The notes under the pieces were generated by a model. The model worked only from the letters and a program-made list of their open reading frames with translations. It ran no database searches and was not told the origin of the DNA. The translations under genes were made by a program, and so were the position numbers. Positions 17,403 through 24,985 of a stretch of 48,385 bases of DNA are shown here, piece after piece. Positions within the stretch are counted from its first letter, which is position 1, and each line of letters opens with the position of its first letter. The stretch covers positions 1 through 48,385 of the forward strand of contig JAQVHQ010000025.1 in the NCBI GenBank assembly GCA_028696165.1, read 5' to 3'. Source of the DNA: Lachnospiraceae bacterium (lineage in GTDB: Bacteria; Bacillota; Clostridia; Lachnospirales; Lachnospiraceae).

Positions 17403-17431
17403 ATTATAGCGGATTGGGGGGGGATTGTCAA
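17403..17431 (-). promoter_or_regulatory. SRP RNA promoter (consensus)
   Basis: Minus strand: perfect TTGACA (17431..17426), 17-base spacer containing eight C, perfect TATAAT (17408..17403). Transcription would start at the first bases of the SRP RNA. The -35 region plus ATCC is mirrored by TTGACAATCC on the plus strand at 17677..17686, on the far side of the palindrome. Confidence 0.9.
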
Positions 17432-17465
17432 TTGTATTTTTTCAGGGAGGATTCTCAGGGAGGAC

Positions 17466-17649
17466 GCCGCCACCCCGGGCACGTATGCTTTTGCGAACTG
17501 TGGGCAACGCTTGGGCGAACTATCTGTTAACTACGACTAAGGAGCTCGAGATGGCTCTCGCTCCTAAGTCTGCGTAAACAGAGGATTTCGTCCAAGCTAA
17601 GGGCGCCCACTTTGATGTTCGCAAAAGCATACGTGCCCGGGGTGGCGGC
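17466..17649. repeat. 184-bp long hairpin with perfect 33-bp arms
   Basis: 17466..17498 and 17617..17649 are exact inverted copies (33 of 33). The 118-base centre continues the pairing in pieces: GTGGGC with GCCCAC, GCTTGG with CCAAGC, CTGTT with AACAG, and a central hairpin in which GACTAAGGAG pairs with CTCCTAAGTC with one mismatch. Ten-base mirrored TTGACAATCC sites and G-runs lie outside the arms. There is no coding frame of note. Function unknown: it could be a structured RNA, a MITE-like element or a protein-binding cruciform. Confidence 0.85.
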
Positions 17650-17778
17650 TGGTTTTCGATGGAACTGGTGGTATAGTTGACAATCCACGGGGGGGGAGGG
17701 AGGTGGAAAACATTTTTTTGGTTTTAGTAAACTTTTTTTGGTTTTTTTCGTTATTTTTTTGAATCTATTGTCTTAATT

Positions 17779-18441
17779 TTACTTTTTTAGGATTTTTAGT
17801 TGTTTTTTCTTTTGGCGGAGTTCTTTGAAGAAGGTGGAGAGCATTTGGGAGCACTCGGTTTCCAGGATTCCGCGGTGGGTCTTTACCTGGTGGTTGAATT
17901 GTGAATTTTCTAACAGGTTTAGGATGGAGCCGGCACAGCCGGCTTTGGGGTTCATGCTTCCTATGATTACCTGGGATACCCGGGCCTGGACTATGGCGCC
18001 GGCGCACATTTGGCAGGGTTCCAGGGTTACGTATAGGGTACATCCTTCTAAGCGCCAGTCGCCTAGTTTTTTGCTGGCTTTGCGGATGGCATTTAGTTCG
18101 GCGTGGGAGAGGGTGTTTTTGTCTGTGTTTCTTCGATTGTAGCCCCGGGCTATGATTTTTCCTTCATATACTATGACACATCCTATGGGAACTTCTTCTA
18201 GCTGGTAGGCTTTTTTTGCCTGTTTGATGGCATGACGCATATAGAATTCGTGTTGTGTTCGTTCTTCTTCTGACATTGGTTCTTCTAATGGCATCACCTT
18301 TTCTGATGATATCGTCTTTTCTGCTGTCAGCATCTTTTCTACTTTGGTTATCGGTTTAGAGTTTTCATTTTCTTCTTTTTTTATAAGGTCTGTCTGTTCT
18401 TTGGATTGGGATTCTTTTATTGTTTCGTCTGGTTTTATCAT
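17779..18441 (-). CDS. tadA: tRNA adenosine(34) deaminase TadA, N-terminally extended
   Basis: About 220 residues. The deaminase core is complete: zinc ligands and proton shuttle in TLSHAELNAI (His-Ala-Glu) and TLEPCQMCAGAIVQ (PCxxC), with GSMNPKAGCAGS downstream. It makes inosine at the wobble position of tRNA-Arg. The ATG at 18441 shares a base with the stop of the upstream gene (TGATG), so the two are coupled. This start gives ~55 extra residues rich in Lys/Glu before the usual MSEEERTQHEFYM start; several internal Met make a shorter protein possible. It precedes the SRP RNA as in Bacillus. Confidence 0.9.
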   Translation of the reverse strand: MIKPDETIKESQSKEQTDLIKKEENENSKPITKVEKMLTAEKTISSEKVMPLEEPMSEEERTQHEFYMRHAIKQAKKAYQLEEVPIGCVIVYEGKIIARGYNRRNTDKNTLSHAELNAIRKASKKLGDWRLEGCTLYVTLEPCQMCAGAIVQARVSQVIIGSMNPKAGCAGSILNLLENSQFNHQVKTHRGILETECSQMLSTFFKELRQKKKQLKILKK

Positions 18442-19136
18442 CAATCGATTCCTCTGATTTCTACTCTGTCTATATATTTTTTTAGTATTGTCTGGAAATT
18501 TATCATTTCTTCTTTGGTGCATGGTGTGAAACCCGGTATTATGACCTGGTCGGAATCTTTGTATTCCTGCAGGTAATAGGCCTGGCTTCCCCTCAGCCAT
18601 TGTCCGATGTCTTCTATGACTTCTGTGGTATGTAATTCTTTTACTATGGTAGTTCTAAATTCATATGGTATGTGATTTTCTTTTAGAAAGTCTACGGATT
18701 CTTCAATACGTGACAGATCAAAGTTTCCTATATTGGCCACTTTATGATACTGGGTTTTGGAACTTTTTATATCCATGGCTGCCATGTCTATTAAGCCTTC
18801 TTTTATCAATTGTTTTAATACCCGGGGGCGATAACCATTGGTGTCTAATTTGATTCGATAGCCAAGGGCTCGTATTTTTGTTATAAATTCCGGGAGATCT
18901 GGCTGCAAGGTAGGTTCTCCTCCGGTGATGCAGACGCCTTCTAAGAGACCCTGTCGTTTTTTTAGAAACGCAAAGATTTCTTCTTCCGGAATTATAGGTT
19001 CCTCTTCCGGGCTTAGAACTAGTCCACCGTTTTGGCAAAAGGGGCAGCGAAAATTGCAGCCGCCTGTAAATAAGGTTGCCCCAATCGTGCCCGGATAATC
19101 CAGTAGTGTTAATTTGCTATATCCATGTATTTTCAT
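18441..19136 (-). CDS. anaerobic RNR-activating-type radical SAM protein
   Basis: 231 residues. It carries the radical SAM cluster motif CNFRCPFC (CX3CX2C) within FTGGCNFRCPFCQNG, then CITGGEPTLQ (GGE motif) and IKLDTNGYRP. The short length, the start MKIHGYSKLTLLDYPG and the lack of extra cluster domains fit the NrdG-like activating-protein group. It should use S-adenosylmethionine to generate a glycyl radical on a partner, but no nrdD lies in the window and the partner could differ. It overlaps tadA by one base. Confidence 0.85.
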   Translation of the reverse strand: MKIHGYSKLTLLDYPGTIGATLFTGGCNFRCPFCQNGGLVLSPEEEPIIPEEEIFAFLKKRQGLLEGVCITGGEPTLQPDLPEFITKIRALGYRIKLDTNGYRPRVLKQLIKEGLIDMAAMDIKSSKTQYHKVANIGNFDLSRIEESVDFLKENHIPYEFRTTIVKELHTTEVIEDIGQWLRGSQAYYLQEYKDSDQVIIPGFTPCTKEEMINFQTILKKYIDRVEIRGID

Positions 19137-19268
19137 TTTATCTGTATACCCCTGTTCTTGTTATAGTAATTTCTCATCCGCTTTTTATATTTCCTGTTTT
19201 GTGCCGATGTAATACATACTTTTCTTTATGTGAACAGTGTACCGCATTTTTTTCATTTCGTACACTGG

Positions 19269-20393
19269 TTATTTCCAGCTTGGAACGCTGCGATACCAAT
19301 AGCCCATGGGTTCTTCTCCCTCTTCATCCGCTCCGGTTCTCTTATAATGGCGGAAACCAAACATGGATGCCATAAATTGTTCTTCCACGCCAAGTCTTCC
19401 TGGGACCCCTAAGAGAAATTCCTGTTTTTCTGTGTTTTTACAAAATATCAGGTGTTGATACATGCCATATCCATATAGGATAAATCCGTTATTCCCGATC
19501 TGCCAGCCTTGATTTCGAAGATATATTAAATCGTCCGGTGTTATTCTTATGCACTCACCCAGCACGCTGTCACGGTTTGGTGTTGAGGATGCAAACCGTT
19601 CTTTTATTCGACTCCAAATTTCCTGCATGCTATCCCATTTCAGTTGTTCTTCTGTTTTTGGTTCCGGTCTCAATTTTGTTTTTGCCTGGTATTCTGTTTG
19701 GTTTTCTGTTTGGTTTTCTGTTTGGTTTTCTATTTTTGTATTGATTTCGCCCTTACCTTTTCCGTTTGCTTCTCTGTCTTCTATGAACCCGTTTTCTCTC
19801 GACCATAGAATCTCGGCCGATCTTACCGTTTCCTGTTCATCCTGTTCTCTTGATGTATTCTGCTCTTTATGTGTCAACGATTCTTCTTTTTCCCTTTGCC
19901 CATCATATTCTTGCTGTTCTTTTAAGTCCTGATTCTTCTCCTGTTTTGGCTGACTTTCATGTTCCTGTTTTTCACTATCCTGACTTCCACCACCGTCTTT
20001 GTGTTCCTTCTGCGAATTTTCCAGAAGTTCTTTCACATTCCAGGCTTCATCCGACCATAAGCTCTGCATCCATTCCCCCGTATCTGTAATAAAAAGCAGA
20101 CCGCCAATATCTGCATGGGACCAGGTATTATCTTCATATTCATATCCTATGTAGGTCATACTGCATATACCATCTGATACTGTTTTTTGTCCAAGCATCT
20201 TTCTTAAGACCTTATCATCCTTGCGTACCAGCCCATAAATCCATAACAGATGTGTATTTTTTGCCAGGTTTTTCACCTGAAACTGCATATGCCAGATTTT
20301 GTCTTTTTGCTCAACTTTAATAAATCCTTTGTTAGCGCCTTTCTTTTCTCCCGAAGTTTCCACTATATATGCAACAAATCTTCTATACTCCAT
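19269..20393 (-). CDS. DUF6128-type hypothetical protein
   Basis: 374 residues, no signal peptide or TM segment. N-terminal domain (~1-125) with MEYRRFVAYIVET and HLLWIYGLVRKDDK; a long Gln/Glu/Lys-rich linker (~127-250) that includes an NQTENQTENQTE tract; and a C-terminal domain (~255-374) with LIYLRNQGWQIGNNGFILYG and FLLGVPGRLGVEEQFMASMFGF. The pattern fits the DUF6128 proteins of Lachnospiraceae. Function unknown. The N-terminal domain looks beta-rich and cytoplasmic. Confidence 0.7.
   Translation of the reverse strand: MEYRRFVAYIVETSGEKKGANKGFIKVEQKDKIWHMQFQVKNLAKNTHLLWIYGLVRKDDKVLRKMLGQKTVSDGICSMTYIGYEYEDNTWSHADIGGLLFITDTGEWMQSLWSDEAWNVKELLENSQKEHKDGGGSQDSEKQEHESQPKQEKNQDLKEQQEYDGQREKEESLTHKEQNTSREQDEQETVRSAEILWSRENGFIEDREANGKGKGEINTKIENQTENQTENQTEYQAKTKLRPEPKTEEQLKWDSMQEIWSRIKERFASSTPNRDSVLGECIRITPDDLIYLRNQGWQIGNNGFILYGYGMYQHLIFCKNTEKQEFLLGVPGRLGVEEQFMASMFGFRHYKRTGADEEGEEPMGYWYRSVPSWK
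19686..19730 (-). repeat. 12-bp coding repeats (NQTE units)
   Basis: Tandem 12-base units encode NQTE tetrads in the DUF6128 linker. This is in-frame low complexity like that of the LysM protein at 7.4-7.6 kb. Confidence 0.75.
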
Positions 20394-20442
20394 ACAATGC
20401 CCTGTTTATGTAATTATTCCTATGTATATGCCCGCACCTGGC

Positions 20443-20508
20443 AAAAAAGAACAAAAGAACTGTCCTATCACAACTTACTGCATGCTGTGATAAAACAGTT
20501 CTTTTGTT
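20443..20508 (-). terminator. terminator after the small 73-residue gene
   Basis: A 14-bp stem (20450..20463 with 20495..20508) plus an inner GTTGTGAT/ATCACAGC-type pairing, with six A on the plus strand at 20443..20448 giving the U-tract on the minus strand. Confidence 0.8.
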
Positions 20509-20510
20509 AC

Positions 20511-20732
20511 TTACTCTGTAAATGTATATCTTACAAGGTAACCATTTCCATCGCCGGTTACAATAACGGTATCTCCTGCTGTGTCTACCAGACTCTCCAT
20601 AATTGGAAACTGACCGTTTTCTTTTACATAAGCCGCAGGGCTGTCCGTCTCTACTTCGATAAACTCTTTTGTACTGTGTTTTGCGCCTCCGCATGGATTG
20701 ATTCTCTCAACCAATACTTCATACTCTTTCAT
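20511..20732 (-). CDS. small conserved-looking hypothetical protein
   Basis: 73 residues starting MKEYEVLVERINPCGG and ending VRYTFTE. It has no membrane segment or signal; it looks like a small alpha/beta protein. GGAGG six bases before 20732 fixes this start over a longer frame from 20762. It has its own terminator and lies 88 bases after a membrane protein gene. Family not recognised. Confidence 0.7.
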   Translation of the reverse strand: MKEYEVLVERINPCGGAKHSTKEFIEVETDSPAAYVKENGQFPIMESLVDTAGDTVIVTGDGNGYLVRYTFTE

Positions 20733-20820
20733 CTCGTTCCTCCACTTCCTTCCTATTATCACACTATCGTTTTTTTATATTTAGCCATACCTGAGACTTT
20801 CTATGCCAGAACCTGATTTC

Positions 20821-21363
20821 TCATATAAGCTGCATAATCACGCAGGCAATCATATCCATACATATCATTATAAGAAATACAACTGATAAATTGATGGATC
20901 TTTCACGATTCTTTTTATACAATTCGCTCATTCTTGGTTCTACCAGCAATAAAAATCCCATTCCCAACAGCCCCCAGGCCAATGAAAACACCAGACTTAC
21001 TCTTGTTCCGATGCTTAACGGTAATCCTGAATAGTCCCATAACAGTCTGCCAAATAAATTTTCTGATATAAATGAAATAACATATTCCAACAATGAAGTC
21101 AAGATAACGATTTTAAAATAACTGGTCACCTTATGTTTCGGATCGCATAAGAACATAACGAGAAGCATTCCCATTCCATATATTGGACAATACGGGCCCA
21201 ACAAGAAACCAGGTATCGTCAATTGATGATGTACTATACTGCGAAAGAGAACTTCCATGCACCAGCCACCGACACTTGCAGCCACAAACAGGAAGCAATA
21301 ATAGTTCACTGCATCCACTGACTGCCATATACTATTATAATTAATACTTTTTTCCATCTTCAT
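20821..21363 (-). CDS. CmpB-like ABC-transporter-type integral membrane protein
   Basis: 180 residues with about five hydrophobic segments: YYCFLFVAASVGGWCMEVLF, FLLGPYCPIYGMGMLLVMFL, YFKIVILTSLLEYVISF, LVFSLAWGLLGMGFLLLV and VVFLIMICMDMIACVIM. The WCMEV...GPYCPIYGxG and EY...WDYS motifs are typical of the family named ABC_trans_CmpB (PF06541). No ATPase is adjacent and the real function is unsettled. The ribosome site is weak; a second ATG two codons in is possible. Confidence 0.8.
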   Translation of the reverse strand: MKMEKSINYNSIWQSVDAVNYYCFLFVAASVGGWCMEVLFRSIVHHQLTIPGFLLGPYCPIYGMGMLLVMFLCDPKHKVTSYFKIVILTSLLEYVISFISENLFGRLLWDYSGLPLSIGTRVSLVFSLAWGLLGMGFLLLVEPRMSELYKKNRERSINLSVVFLIMICMDMIACVIMQLI

Positions 21364-21634
21364 ATTGGTCTCACAGCCTTTCTTTTCTATATCTCTATGA
21401 AACCATATATTTATTTGGATTTTGTTTATATAATTATTAAGATTGATTAAATATTACTTTATCTGCTCGCACTGAAACAATTTATTAATCCCCTTTTCTT
21501 CCCATCTTTCCGCGAAATATATTTGCAGTCTTTTTGTAAAACAGCTTTTTCTCAAAAAATTTATTGTCTTCTTATTTCCGGATATTCAACAATTTCTTGA
21601 CTTGCATGATAGCAGTCTGACGGCATAGCAACTC
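21364..21634. other. AT-rich intergenic stretch, nothing recognised
   Basis: Between the CmpB-like gene and the terminator of the glycosidase operon. No convincing open frame, consensus promoter or repeat was seen. Confidence 0.5.
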
Positions 21635-21684
21635 AAAAACCAGAGACTTATCTTATGTAAAATAAGATAAAATCTCTGGTTTTT
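21635..21684 (-). terminator. terminator of sugar-uptake/GH32 operon
   Basis: AAAAACCAGAGA and TCTCTGGTTTTT enclose a second stem (CTTATCTTA with TAAGATAA). It is T-tailed on the minus strand and lies 26 bases past the GH32 stop. Confidence 0.85.
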
Positions 21685-21709
21685 ATTGCTTTAATATTCC
21701 ACTCACACA

Positions 21710-23101
21710 TTATTTCTTAATATCATGAGCAATAGAACAATTGCTGACTTCCAGTTTTCCTCCCGTTACAAACAGACTCAGAGCATCACCTGGTTGTGTG
21801 TACATGCGGGCATTTAAAGCTACACCATTCACATACAAAGTCGATATCGTGTCATCTACAATCAACTGAACATGATAGGATGTACCTGCTGTAAGCGTAA
21901 TAGGTCTTTCCAACCCGATATTCATGCAGTCAAACCATGGCCAGTTTGGATTTTTCTCAAACACATATCTATTTTCTGCAACATGGAACATATACTGGTA
22001 TGCTTGCTGGTTCTCTTCATTTTCTTTCACTCGTATGCCAAAAGTTCTGGTACCTTCAGAAAAACAAACATCTGCTTCAAAGGAATACAAATCTTTACAT
22101 ACGTTTTCAACAATCTTCTCGCATTTTTTCCCCATTTCTCCTATAGTAAAATCTGAAATTAACCTGCGATTGCAAAACGCATTCCATACGGTATCCGGAA
22201 TCTTTACTCCCAAAGTACCATCTGCTCTCTGACATACTTCATGTGCAACGAAAGTACCTGCCCACTCAAAATTTTTCTTATCATCACATTCTTCTTTTGT
22301 AGGAACCCATCCAAACAAAATTCTTTGCCCATTTAAGGCAAAAGTTCTTCCTGCATAATAAGCTCTTCCATCAAATGCATCGTCTTGGGGTGCAATCCAA
22401 GGTCCTTCTAAACTTTTGCTCATACGATAAATCATCTTACTGCGGTCACTATATTCAGTAACAATGTGGTACCACCAGTCTCCTATTTTAAATAAATCCG
22501 GCATTTCATGCATTGTATACAAATCCGGTGCCCAGAAGTCACCCTGAAATTCCCAGTTTTTCAAATCTTTAGATACAAATTTAACAGTTCTTCCTGTCTG
22601 CTGTGTCTTAGGTCCTTTTTTTCTAGCTCCTAAGATTAAAAGATACTCATCCTTTTCTTCATCACGTATAACCCACGGATCTCTCCAATCGTCTGGATCA
22701 TATCCGTCCTGCGGATAGAAGGTTAAAGCTTCCTGAGTTTTTGTCCAGTGATACAAATCATCAGAGACTGCATGCATAAGTACCTGCGATGCCTTTCCCT
22801 GCTGCGGATAGTCACGGTTATATCCAGTATAAAACGCATGGTATTGACCTTCTCCTTCAAATACACTGCCAGCAAATATGAATTGATCCTGTTCCTCGTC
22901 TGTTCCTCTTGGAATAGCCACTCCACAGTCCTCATAATTCACAAAATCCGAAGTAGTTGCTAAATCCCATCCAAAAGGTTCCCCGAAAGGCCCCGGTTTT
23001 CTGTTATCCCGCTGATGAAACAGGAAAAACTTATCATCTTTGCCAAATGGCATACAATCACCGAACCAGGTTTTTGGAAATTGATAATATAATTTTGTCA
23101 T
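21710..23101 (-). CDS. glycoside hydrolase, divergent GH32-like
   Basis: 463 residues, no signal peptide, so intracellular. Five-bladed propeller signatures: WFGDCMPFG near residue 12 in place of the GH32 nucleophile motif WMNDPNG, DDWRDPWVI (RDP transition-state motif) and MHEMPDLF in place of WECPDLF (Glu acid/base). A C-terminal beta-sandwich follows (~330-463; FGIRVKENEENQQAYQYMF quoted in part). The three acidic catalytic positions are kept. GH32 enzymes act on fructosides; the altered motif means the sugar is uncertain. It is the last gene of the ABC import operon, so it should hydrolyse the imported sugar. Confidence 0.85.
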   Translation of the reverse strand: MTKLYYQFPKTWFGDCMPFGKDDKFFLFHQRDNRKPGPFGEPFGWDLATTSDFVNYEDCGVAIPRGTDEEQDQFIFAGSVFEGEGQYHAFYTGYNRDYPQQGKASQVLMHAVSDDLYHWTKTQEALTFYPQDGYDPDDWRDPWVIRDEEKDEYLLILGARKKGPKTQQTGRTVKFVSKDLKNWEFQGDFWAPDLYTMHEMPDLFKIGDWWYHIVTEYSDRSKMIYRMSKSLEGPWIAPQDDAFDGRAYYAGRTFALNGQRILFGWVPTKEECDDKKNFEWAGTFVAHEVCQRADGTLGVKIPDTVWNAFCNRRLISDFTIGEMGKKCEKIVENVCKDLYSFEADVCFSEGTRTFGIRVKENEENQQAYQYMFHVAENRYVFEKNPNWPWFDCMNIGLERPITLTAGTSYHVQLIVDDTISTLYVNGVALNARMYTQPGDALSLFVTGGKLEVSNCSIAHDIKK

Positions 23102-23136
23102 CTATTTATTCTCTCTTTCTTTATGTGTTTTCGTTG

Positions 23137-23979
23137 TTATCCCTTCACTGCCCCTGCAGTTAATCCACTCAACATAGACTTGCTTGTTATGAAATAGAAT
23201 ATAAAAGTCGGCAGTACAGTTATAGTAATCGCGGCAAAAGTAGCGCCCCAATCAGTTGTTCCCATGAATCCCACAAAATCATTCAACCCCAATGTAACGG
23301 TTTTCATTGTTGTTGACTTTGTAAAAGTATATGCATTGATAAAATCGTTCCAGGTGAATACACCCTGCATAGTCGCCACTGTAAGCAATGAGTTCGTAGA
23401 CATTGGTATTACTATCCTTATAAAAGTACGAAATGGTGTGCATCCATCGATAATTGCCGCCTCAATAATCTCATCCGGAAGGAACTTGCTAAAGGAATAA
23501 AATAGCTGAATGGAATAAGATAAAGAAAAAGCAATTTGAGGCAGAATAACTGCCGGATAAGTATTCAAGATGCCCATATTATTAAAAATAGTAAACAATG
23601 GAATCAGCGCAACCTGAAACGGAAGCATCAATCCCAGCATAAGGAAATTTAAAATCTTTTTATTTCCCCGGAATTTAATCTTACTCAATGCAAAACCAGC
23701 CATGAAGCTGATTATCAAAAGCGGAACCAATACACCTACTGTAATAATGATGCTGTTTTTAAAATAAGTCACCATAGAACTGGTAGTAAATACCTTTATG
23801 TAATTATCAATATTAAAGTGGCTTGGCAGTGCATAGGAAGCCAGCTGCCTGAAATCATCCGTTGTTTTCATACTAGAAGTAATTACATAGAATATAGGAT
23901 ATACCTGTATCACCAACAGCAAAGCACCAACCAGTATTTTCACAACGGTAAATATTCTCTTCTTTACAGTCTGACTCAT
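23137..23979 (-). CDS. carbohydrate ABC transporter permease (MalG type)
   Basis: 280 residues with six TM segments; the first is VVKILVGALLLVIQVYPIFYVITSS. The EAA loop facing the ATPase is seen as DEIIEAAIIDGCTPFRTFIRIVIP. It partners the MalF-type permease, whose gene it overlaps by 4 bases, and the lipoprotein upstream. No ATPase gene is present in the operon; a shared MsmK-type ATPase elsewhere is likely (established for many such systems). Confidence 0.92.
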   Translation of the reverse strand: MSQTVKKRIFTVVKILVGALLLVIQVYPIFYVITSSMKTTDDFRQLASYALPSHFNIDNYIKVFTTSSMVTYFKNSIIITVGVLVPLLIISFMAGFALSKIKFRGNKKILNFLMLGLMLPFQVALIPLFTIFNNMGILNTYPAVILPQIAFSLSYSIQLFYSFSKFLPDEIIEAAIIDGCTPFRTFIRIVIPMSTNSLLTVATMQGVFTWNDFINAYTFTKSTTMKTVTLGLNDFVGFMGTTDWGATFAAITITVLPTFIFYFITSKSMLSGLTAGAVKG

Positions 23980-24857
23980 GCTGTATCTCCCCTTTCTGAT
24001 ACACGTCTAAATGCAAATCCAACGATCATACAGATCACTACAATTGCCATAGCAATAGAACTTCCATATCCATATTTCATACTGGAGAATGCCTGTTTAT
24101 ACATGTAAGTAGACATTAACTCAGAAGCATTTCCCGGCCCACCTGATGTAAGCAAATATGAGATATCAAAAGATCTTAGTGAACCATTCAATACCAGGAT
24201 ACAGTTCGATATAATAACTGGTTTAATATAAGGTATCTTGACATTCCAGTATTGCTGCGCCACATTCGCTCCATCTACAATTGCTGCCTCTTCCAAATCC
24301 TTTGGCACACCAATCAAAGCCGCATAAAATATAACCATATATAAACCAAGATATTTATATCCTTCCACAAATGCCGCTACATACAAAGCTACATGAGAAT
24401 TTGATATCCACTCCATAGTTGCCATACTTGGATTAAACACACTGAAAACAGCATTAATGACTCCTGTTGGTGTTACGGATAATAATTTACTGAAAATCTG
24501 ACAAATGGCCACTGATGAAATAACAACTGGTACATAATACAATGTCTGTAGTATTGCTCTTCCTTTTGTGACTCTCGACAAAAAAATTGCAAATAGAAGT
24601 CCGCAGAGCACCTGTATAACTACGCAGATAACAGTATAAATCAGCGTATGTCCAACCGTCGCCCAAAAAGTTGCATCTTTCGCCAGTTGAAGATAATTTT
24701 GTATGCCGATAAACGTCTTTTCACCCACTCCGCTCCAGTCAAAGAAGCTATAGAAGCCTGCCCATACCACCGAAACCACTACGAAAAGTACATAAATCAC
24801 CAAGGCTGGGAGCAAAAACATCAGCAACACTTTCTTTCTTCCGAATGCTTTTTGCAT
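23976..24857 (-). CDS. carbohydrate ABC transporter permease (MalF type)
   Basis: 293 residues, six TM segments, with LLMFLLPALVIYVLFVVVSV first and the EAA loop PKDLEEAAIVDGANVAQQYWNVKIP. The ending FRRVSERGDTA overlaps the start of the partner permease. It should form the heterodimeric channel of a sugar importer with that partner. Confidence 0.92.
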   Translation of the reverse strand: MQKAFGRKKVLLMFLLPALVIYVLFVVVSVVWAGFYSFFDWSGVGEKTFIGIQNYLQLAKDATFWATVGHTLIYTVICVVIQVLCGLLFAIFLSRVTKGRAILQTLYYVPVVISSVAICQIFSKLLSVTPTGVINAVFSVFNPSMATMEWISNSHVALYVAAFVEGYKYLGLYMVIFYAALIGVPKDLEEAAIVDGANVAQQYWNVKIPYIKPVIISNCILVLNGSLRSFDISYLLTSGGPGNASELMSTYMYKQAFSSMKYGYGSSIAMAIVVICMIVGFAFRRVSERGDTA

Positions 24858-24895
24858 AATCCTCTTCCTTTCTTTTTCTGTCCTAAGAAAACACT

Positions 24896-24924
24896 ACACC
24901 GAATCGGTTTTCCTGATTCGGTGT
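24896..24924 (-). other. intercistronic hairpin between binding protein and permease genes
   Basis: ACACCGAATC and GATTCGGTGT form a 10-bp stem. On the minus strand only a weak TTTTC follows, so it is more likely an mRNA-stabilising or attenuating hairpin that lets the binding protein be made in excess than a full terminator (inference). Confidence 0.65.
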
Positions 24925-24985
24925 AACATCTAACATCATACAGTCAAGATAACGAACTGTATCTATACATGTCCGAACAGATACA

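Noticed and set aside
17358-17540. Plus-strand 60-residue frame over the SRP promoter
   Set aside because: Antisense to the SRP RNA start and the palindrome arm; no start signal.
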